Assembly: GCA_017998735.1 (NCBI GenBank)
Contig: JAGOCN010000072.1
Span: 1 to 7,632, forward strand
Source of the DNA: Giesbergeria sp.
GTDB lineage: Bacteria > Pseudomonadota > Gammaproteobacteria > Burkholderiales > Burkholderiaceae_C
Direction: 5' to 3'
Length of the DNA stretch: 7,632 nt
The position numbers and the translations under genes are program-made. Position 1 is the first letter of the stretch; the number at the start of each line of letters is the position of its first letter. Shown here one piece after another: positions 5,348 to 7,632 of this stretch. Below the pieces are notes generated by a model, which saw only the letters and a list, made by a program, of their open reading frames with translations, did no database searches and was not told where the DNA came from.

Positions 5348-5812
5348 ATGGCGGGCAGCCCTGCCGCAGTGCAGGCGCCGGGTGCGCTGGACTTCGGCGT
5401 CGAGATTCCCTTTGTCAGCCACCTGGGCTTCACAATGCACCGCATGGACAGCGGCCACTCCGAACTGCGCTACCAGGCCCGGCCCGAGCACCTCAATTCC
5501 TTTGGCGTGACGCACGGCGGCGCCACCATGGCGCTGCTGGACGTGGCCATGGCGGTGGCGGCGCGCAGCGACACACCCGCGCTCGGCGTGGTGACCATTG
5601 AAATGAAGACTTCCTTCCTGCAGCCGGCGCGCGGCGCGCTGGTGGCGCGCGGCCAGCTGCTGCACCGCACCGGCTCCATGGCCTATGCCGAAGGCGCGCT
5701 GTACGACGCCGAAGGGCGCCTGTGCAGCCATGCCACCGGCACTTTCAAGTACCTGCACCGCCGCGCCGAAAAAGAGGGTGCGGGTGAAGCGCCCCTGCCC
5801 GGCGATGGCTGA
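5348..5812 (+). CDS. PaaI/YdiI-type hotdog-fold acyl-CoA thioesterase
   Basis: A 154-residue hotdog thioesterase of the PaaI type. The diagnostic segment is LNSFGVTHGGATMALLDVAMAVAA: N50, the oxyanion-forming H56-G57-G58, and D65 on the central helix as the likely catalytic acid. It is followed by the VTIEMKTSFLQPA strand (82-94), the ARGQLLHRTGSMAYAEGALYDAEGRLCSHATGTF sheet and a charged tail. It hydrolyses acyl- or aryl-CoA thioesters in the cytoplasm; chain length and substrate are unknown. The start ATG is 2 bp after the SDR stop, with only a G-rich sequence before it, so translation is probably coupled. Upstream in-frame codons inside the SDR gene were not used because similarity begins after this ATG. 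Confidence 0.9.
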   Translation: MAGSPAAVQAPGALDFGVEIPFVSHLGFTMHRMDSGHSELRYQARPEHLNSFGVTHGGATMALLDVAMAVAARSDTPALGVVTIEMKTSFLQPARGALVARGQLLHRTGSMAYAEGALYDAEGRLCSHATGTFKYLHRRAEKEGAGEAPLPGDG

Positions 5813-5864
5813 AGCACGCGACATGCAGCCAGCAAACAAGCAAACAAGGCAGAGGAAAAACTTC

Positions 5865-5888
5865 GGCATACCGCGCAGCGCGGTGGCC
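5865..5888. repeat. Inverted repeat between thioesterase and MDR genes
   Basis: ACCGCG (5870-5875) and CGCGGT (5879-5884) are perfect arms around CAG, extended by GGC (5865-5867)/GCC (5886-5888) with a one-base bulge. No T tract follows directly; the first T run (5925-5930) is about 35 bp away. It could be an operator, a weak or Rho-linked transcript end for the SDR-thioesterase unit, or chance in GC-rich DNA. Confidence 0.4.
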
Positions 5889-6000
5889 AGGCCATCCACC
5901 TGCTGCCTTGCCAGACCCAACCCGGTTTTTTGAAGTTTTGAGCCAGATCGGCCTCCAGCCCAGGCAGGGCCTGCGCCGGCAGCTACCATTTTTGCAACAC

Positions 6001-6007
6001 AAGGAGA
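6001..6007 (+). promoter_or_regulatory. Ribosome binding site of the MDR reductase gene
   Basis: AAGGAGA located 5 nt before the ATG at 6013. It is the strongest Shine-Dalgarno in the window and rules out the in-frame upstream ATG at 5908. Confidence 0.8.
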
Positions 6008-6012
6008 AGACC

Positions 6013-7032
6013 ATGCCCCAGAACCAGCAAATCCTGCTCGACAACCGCCCCGAAGGCGAAGCCACGGCCGACAACTTCAAGCTGGTCTCCAGCGACACCC
6101 CCGCACTGCAGGACGGCGAGGTGCTGGTGCGCCACCACTTCCTGAGCCTGGACCCCTACATGCGCGGCCGCATGAACGACAGCAAGAGCTATGCCGCTCC
6201 GCAGAACCTGGGCGAGGTGATGCAGGGCGGCACCGTGGGCGAGGTGGTGGAAAGCCGGCACCCCAAGTTTGCCGCCGGTGACAAGGTGGCCGGCATGGGC
6301 GGCTGGCAGGAATACGCCGTGGTCAATGCCAGCCAGCCCGGCGCCTTGAAAAAGGTGGACACCACGCATGTGCCGCTGTCCCAGTACCTGGGCGCCGTCG
6401 GCATGCCGGGCGTCACCGCCTTCTATGGCCTGGTGAAGATCATTGCCCCCAAGGCGGGCGAAACCGTGGTGGTCAGTGCCGCCAGCGGCGCCGTGGGCAG
6501 CGCCTTTGCCGCGCTGGCCAAGGCACGCGGCTGCCGCGTGGTGGGCATTGCCGGCGGACCGGACAAATGCAGCTATGCCACCAGCGAGCTGGGCTTTGAC
6601 GCCTGCATCGACTACCGCGAGCACGACAACAACACCCATTCGCTGGCCAAGGCGCTCAAGGCCGCCTGCCCGGACGGCATCGACGGCTATTTTGAAAACG
6701 TCGGCGGCTGGATCATGGACGCCGTGATGCTGCGCATGAACCCGTTTTCGCGCATGGCGCTGTGCGGCATGATCGCCGGCTACGACGGCGCGCCGCTGCC
6801 CATGACCAACCCGGCCCTCATCCTGGTCAACCGCATGAAGATCGAAGGCTTCATCGTCAGCGAGCACATGGAAGTCTGGCCCGAAGCGCTGGCCGAGCTG
6901 GGCGGCCTGGTGGCGGCCGGCAAGCTGCGCCCGCGTGAAAGCATGACCGACGGCCTGGCCTCGGCGCCCGAGGCGTTTCTGGGCCTGCTCAAGGGCAAGA
7001 ACTTCGGCAAGCAGCTGGTCAGGCTGGTCTGA
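6013..7032 (+). CDS. NADP-dependent MDR reductase, CurA/YncB (LTB4 dehydrogenase-like) family
   Basis: A 339-residue zinc-free medium-chain reductase. Seen in order: the N-terminal catalytic domain start NQQILLDNRPEG, the family signature LSLDPYMRGRM (about 50-60), the GMPGVTAFYGL motif (about 132-142), the Rossmann motif AASGAVGS (about 156-163) with the NADP-contact segment GIAGGPDKC, then YFENVGG (about 219-225). The residues that bind zinc in alcohol dehydrogenases are absent. Relatives reduce the alpha,beta double bond of enones, including curcumin (E. coli CurA), prostaglandin-type compounds and 2-alkenals, with NADPH. The length matches the family (about 335-350). The start is set by AAGGAGA 5 nt upstream. 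A possible -10 TACCAT lies at 5984-5989, so the gene may have its own promoter. The substrate here is unknown. Confidence 0.93.
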   Translation: MPQNQQILLDNRPEGEATADNFKLVSSDTPALQDGEVLVRHHFLSLDPYMRGRMNDSKSYAAPQNLGEVMQGGTVGEVVESRHPKFAAGDKVAGMGGWQEYAVVNASQPGALKKVDTTHVPLSQYLGAVGMPGVTAFYGLVKIIAPKAGETVVVSAASGAVGSAFAALAKARGCRVVGIAGGPDKCSYATSELGFDACIDYREHDNNTHSLAKALKAACPDGIDGYFENVGGWIMDAVMLRMNPFSRMALCGMIAGYDGAPLPMTNPALILVNRMKIEGFIVSEHMEVWPEALAELGGLVAAGKLRPRESMTDGLASAPEAFLGLLKGKNFGKQLVRLV

Positions 7033-7092
7033 AAAGCACCGCTGCACCGCCGCTGCGCCGTCCATTGCAACGCCCATCGCAAAGCTCTGTCC

Positions 7093-7551
7093 ATGCCCGC
7101 CGCACTGCACTGGACCTGGGCGCGCTTTGACGACCTGGGCGTGCACGCGCTGCACGATGCGCTGGCATTGCGCTGCCGGGTTTTCATCCTGGAGCAAGGC
7201 CCCTACCAGGACCCCGACAGCGCCGACAAGCACGCCTGGCACCTGCTCGGGCGCAGCCCGGACGGCGCGCTGGGCGCGGTGCTGCGCGTGGTGGACCCCG
7301 GCGTGCACGGCGCCGAGCCGTCCATCGGCCGCGTGGTGGTGGCGCCCGAACTGCGCGGTACCGGCGCCGGCCGGGCGCTGCTGCAGGAAGGCCTGCAGCG
7401 CTGCCGCAGCGTCTGGCCGGGCAGGGCGGTGCGCATCAGCGCGCAGGCGCATTTGCAGCGCTACTACGCAGAACAGGGTTTTGTGCCGGTGACGGACGAA
7501 TACCTGGAAGACGGCATTGCGCACATCGGCATGCTGCGGCCGCCGGACTGA
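7093..7551 (+). CDS. elaA: ElaA-type GNAT N-acetyltransferase
   Basis: A 152-residue GNAT acetyltransferase with the ElaA pattern. It has LRCRVFILEQGPYQDPDSADKHAWH near the N-terminus, the acetyl-CoA binding IGRVVVAPELRGTGAGRALL (R-G-x-G-x-G/A type) in the middle and the AQAHLQRYYAEQGF..VTDEYLEDGIAHIGM block at the end. This last block closely follows E. coli ElaA as I recall it. GNAT proteins transfer acetyl from acetyl-CoA to an amine; the acceptor of ElaA is not established. It lies 60 bp behind the MDR gene on the same strand and may be read from the same transcript. The Shine-Dalgarno before the ATG is weak. Compared with E. coli ElaA (EQNCPYQD), the conserved cysteine is missing here (EQGPYQD). 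Confidence 0.92.
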   Translation: MPAALHWTWARFDDLGVHALHDALALRCRVFILEQGPYQDPDSADKHAWHLLGRSPDGALGAVLRVVDPGVHGAEPSIGRVVVAPELRGTGAGRALLQEGLQRCRSVWPGRAVRISAQAHLQRYYAEQGFVPVTDEYLEDGIAHIGMLRPPD

Positions 7552-7592
7552 GCCGGCCGCCCTGCAGACGGCAGCACAGGCCTTCCTTTTTT
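7536..7592 (+). terminator. Probable transcription end after elaA
   Basis: GCGGCCG (7536-7542) and CGGCCGC (7554-7560) form a strong GC stem that overlaps the elaA stop codon. A smaller stem CTGC (7562-7565)/GCAG (7571-7574), or CCTG (7561-7564)/CAGG (7577-7580), follows, and then a T run at 7587-7592. The elements are right for a terminator, but no single hairpin abuts the T tract cleanly. Confidence 0.4.
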
Positions 7593-7628
7593 GCTTCGCT
7601 TTTTCGCTTTTTCATTTTTTGCTTTCCT
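7583..7628. repeat. T-rich low-complexity tract with 8-bp tandem units
   Basis: CGCTTTTT occurs twice in tandem (7597-7604 and 7605-7612), followed by a degenerate copy CATTTTTT and flanked by further T runs. The tract is almost purely pyrimidine on the plus strand, in sharp contrast to the GC-rich surroundings. It reaches nearly to the window edge, so its full extent and the next gene are not visible. Confidence 0.6.
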
Positions 7629-7632
7629 GGCT

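Noticed and set aside
5908..6012. N-terminal extension of the MDR reductase from an ATG at 5908
   Set aside because: Family similarity begins at 6013, which has AAGGAGA 5 nt upstream; the extension would also cover the likely promoter.
5983..7524. 513-codon minus-strand open frame opposite the MDR and elaA genes
   Set aside because: His/Ala/Gly-rich shadow of two clear genes, no motifs, no start signal.
1..7632. Defence system, prophage, CRISPR or transposon
   Set aside because: No repeat-spacer array, transposase, integrase or nuclease family was seen; all recognised genes are ordinary metabolic or housekeeping types.

Overview
The window is GC-rich DNA whose protein-coding content looks like a beta-proteobacterium of the Burkholderiales, most probably a Comamonadaceae member. 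This is an inference from the high GC, the G/C-ending codons, the compact gene order and the family types; no rRNA or taxonomic marker is present. No mobile element, CRISPR array, tRNA or rRNA was seen. Most of it is ordinary core metabolism. The richest regulatory region is the thiamin intergenic region.

Left part (1-2566), thiamin biosynthesis. On the minus strand, reading leftward, come thiO (339-1472), thiS (132-329) and the first 39 codons of thiG, which runs off the left edge. Together these make the thiazole half of thiamin: ThiO supplies dehydroglycine from glycine, ThiS carries sulfur as a C-terminal thiocarboxylate, and ThiG assembles the thiazole. Their mRNA leader holds a clear TPP riboswitch (1524-1640) and, just before the thiO ATG, an inverted repeat that would bury the weak Shine-Dalgarno sequence. 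The extreme 5' end of the leader can pair over 9 bp either in the aptamer's P1 region or with the arm that hides the Shine-Dalgarno, so a complete ON/OFF switch can be drawn from the sequence. Divergently, thiD (1712-2566, plus strand) encodes the pyrimidine kinase; it lies outside the riboswitch and appears to have a leaderless or nearly leaderless mRNA.

Middle (2566-4226). A hairpin with a T tract separates thiD from a convergent minus-strand pair: a small Trp-rich TIGR02450-type protein (3485-3706) followed by a SOUL-family heme-binding protein with a signal peptide (about 2618-3328). Divergent from them is a glutaredoxin-like protein with a hydrophobic N-terminal extension (3825-4226). 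A 327-bp region without a convincing gene follows (4227-4553).

Right part (4554-7632), all on the plus strand. An SDR oxidoreductase and a PaaI-type hotdog thioesterase are separated by only 2 bp and are surely co-transcribed. After 200 bp comes an NADP-dependent MDR reductase of the CurA/YncB type, then an ElaA-type GNAT acetyltransferase. The window ends in a T-rich tract with a short tandem repeat, probably a transcription end. The SDR, thioesterase and MDR together could process acyl-CoA or enone substrates, but the sequence gives no substrate.
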